In this document: one piece after another, positions 64,000 to 64,000 of the stretch
Layout of the letters: each line of letters starts with the position of its first letter
Numbering within the stretch: position 1 is the stretch's first letter
Origin: Xanthobacter autotrophicus
GTDB lineage: Bacteria; Pseudomonadota; Alphaproteobacteria; Rhizobiales; Xanthobacteraceae
Assembly: GCF_043194295.1 (NCBI RefSeq)
Contig: NZ_JBAFVK010000007.1
DNA length: 64,000 nucleotides
Direction: 5' to 3' (one strand)
Notes under the pieces: model-generated
Told to the model about the DNA's origin: nothing
Seen by the model: only the letters and a program-made list of their open reading frames with translations
Database searches by the model: none
Translations under genes and position numbers: made by a program

Positions 64000-64000
64000 G

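Overview
The window is very G+C-rich, densely coded chromosomal DNA from an alphaproteobacterium of the Hyphomicrobiales (Rhizobiales). The best pointers are a complete acpXL-to-lpxXL cluster for very-long-chain fatty acid lipid A, the hisD / UPF0262 / low-molecular-weight phosphatase order, and an RpoD and DnaG of alphaproteobacterial type. The overall flavour is Xanthobacteraceae (Xanthobacter/Azorhizobium/Ancylobacter), but the species cannot be fixed from sequence alone. No rRNA, tRNA, CRISPR array, transposase or prophage gene was seen.

Layout. 0.3-3.6 kb: an NtrC-type response regulator and a sensor kinase whose ATP-binding domain lacks an internal segment. 3.6-8.1 kb (minus): a molybdenum hydroxylase operon (FAD subunit, fused 2Fe-2S/molybdopterin subunit, membrane ABM-domain protein), divergent from an AraC regulator. 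9.9-16.9 kb: an HxlR regulator divergent from an isochorismatase-like hydrolase, alpha/beta hydrolase, XapX protein, Tat-exported amidohydrolase, DoxX protein and MFS exporter, interrupted by a 430-bp nest of inverted repeats. 17.1-20.2 kb (minus): NitT/TauT-type ABC ATPase and a double permease without a binding protein. 21-23.5 kb: cyanide-insensitive bd-type quinol oxidase. 23.5-27.3 kb: RNase HII, a YpfJ-like zinc peptidase and an AidB-like acyl-CoA dehydrogenase.

27.6-34.1 kb: acpXL, fabZ, fabF2, fabF1, an SDR reductase, an MDR dehydrogenase and lpxXL, which build the C28-type acyl chain and attach it to lipid A. FabF2 has no catalytic cysteine and looks like a chain-length-factor partner of FabF1. 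34.2-41.2 kb: purEK, a small unknown gene, rpsU and a zwf-pgl-pgi operon. 41.2-48.2 kb: an oxalate/formate island (two OxlT-like MFS carriers, formyl-CoA transferase, a CBS-domain protein and an FCD-type GntR regulator). A 13-bp operator-like motif, GTAT-N5-ATAC, recurs upstream of its transcription units and also in front of an undescribed 73-aa membrane or secreted peptide. This putative regulon is the most interesting new signal here.

48.2-57.7 kb: carA, a YqeY-like gene, an alanine/glycine:sodium symporter, an acyltransferase gene containing an AT-rich patch, dnaG and rpoD. 58-61.6 kb: a gluconate island (LacI-type repressor, gntK, gluconate permease) with three copies of a palindromic operator. 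It delivers 6-phosphogluconate to the same node as the zwf-pgl-pgi operon. 61.7-64 kb (minus): hisD, UPF0262 and a low-molecular-weight phosphatase.
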